From Ectopseudomonas chengduensis (lineage in GTDB: Bacteria; Pseudomonadota; Gammaproteobacteria; Pseudomonadales; Pseudomonadaceae), in the NCBI RefSeq assembly GCF_015712065.1, contig NZ_JACFYZ010000001.1, positions 434,001 through 498,000 of the forward strand: a stretch of 64,000 nt of DNA, in the 5' to 3' direction. The notes beneath the pieces are model-generated. The model ran no database searches. It was not told where the DNA came from and saw nothing but the letters and a program-made list of their open reading frames with translations. Shown here in pieces: positions 63,972-64,000 of this stretch (position 1 is the stretch's first letter; every line of letters begins with the position of its first letter). The position numbers and the translations under genes are program-made.

Positions 63972-64000
63972 ATGCATATCCTGCTGACCGGCGGTACCGG
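63972..64000 (+). CDS. Start of an NAD(P)-dependent epimerase-like gene, cut by the window edge
   Basis: GAGGACG precedes an ATG that reads MHILLTGGTG before the window ends. The GGTG Rossmann start fits the SDR39U1/TIGR01777 epimerase family. It is divergent from the FAD oxidoreductase across operator C. Only nine full codons are visible. Confidence 0.5.

Overview
The window is chromosomal DNA of a Pseudomonas species. Gene products and gene order match the Pseudomonas alginate operon and the hemA-prfA-prmC-moeB-murI-pagL neighbourhood. The mixture of blocks relative to P. aeruginosa suggests the P. mendocina/oleovorans/stutzeri side of the genus (inference). Host genes are GC-rich and closely packed, with palindromic intergenic repeats of several families scattered between them.

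Layout. 1-1.6 kb: the start of an SDR gene cut by the window edge and a small membrane protein. 1.6-17.5 kb: the complete 12-gene alginate operon on the minus strand (algD-alg8-alg44-algK-algE-algG-algX-algL-algI-algJ-algF-algA), with a 709-bp upstream control region. 18.2-27.4 kb: yaaA, PIN-PhoH ATPase, moaC-moaD-moaE, a membrane-anchored 5'-nucleotidase-like enzyme, a DMT permease and several small envelope proteins. 27.6-40.0 kb: tRNA-Met followed by a Pf-type filamentous prophage (Inoviridae) with genes in Pf order (ssDNA-binding candidate, small proteins, major coat, adsorption protein, pVI-like, Zot/pI, Rep, integrase). A repressor/excisionase switch with twin operators lies at its right end. 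Beyond the switch is an AT-rich three-gene cargo operon: a ParB-like protein, a candidate PD-(D/E)XK-like nuclease and a DNA cytosine-C5 methyltransferase. This trio is the best candidate for an under-described (defence or anti-competitor) system. 40.1-53.2 kb: ychF-pth-rplY-prs, two identical tRNA-Gln genes, ispE, lolB with a TPR lipoprotein, hemA-prfA-prmC-moeB-murI and pagL. 53.3-64 kb: a YkgJ protein, four 95-bp tandem repeats, and a translationally coupled nine-gene operon (DUF523 protein, MerR/LitR-like regulator, photolyase, NTF2-like protein, SDR, FAD oxidase, DUF1365, CFA-type methyltransferase, DUF2878). A divergent FAD-oxidoreductase unit and the start of an epimerase gene follow.

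How the parts work together. The alginate genes encode polymerisation (Alg8/Alg44), periplasmic passage and modification (AlgK, AlgG, AlgX, AlgL, AlgI/J/F), export (AlgE) and precursor supply (AlgA, AlgD). Near the right end, three sites of the form T(G/A)TACA-N12-TGTA(C/T)A lie at the promoter of the photolyase operon and between the FAD oxidoreductase and the epimerase gene. They suggest one light-responsive regulon controlled by the embedded LitR-like protein. Several repeats have altered genes: one supplies the last codons of algL, and a 54-bp copy of the ispE 5' end sits among repeats downstream of lolB.
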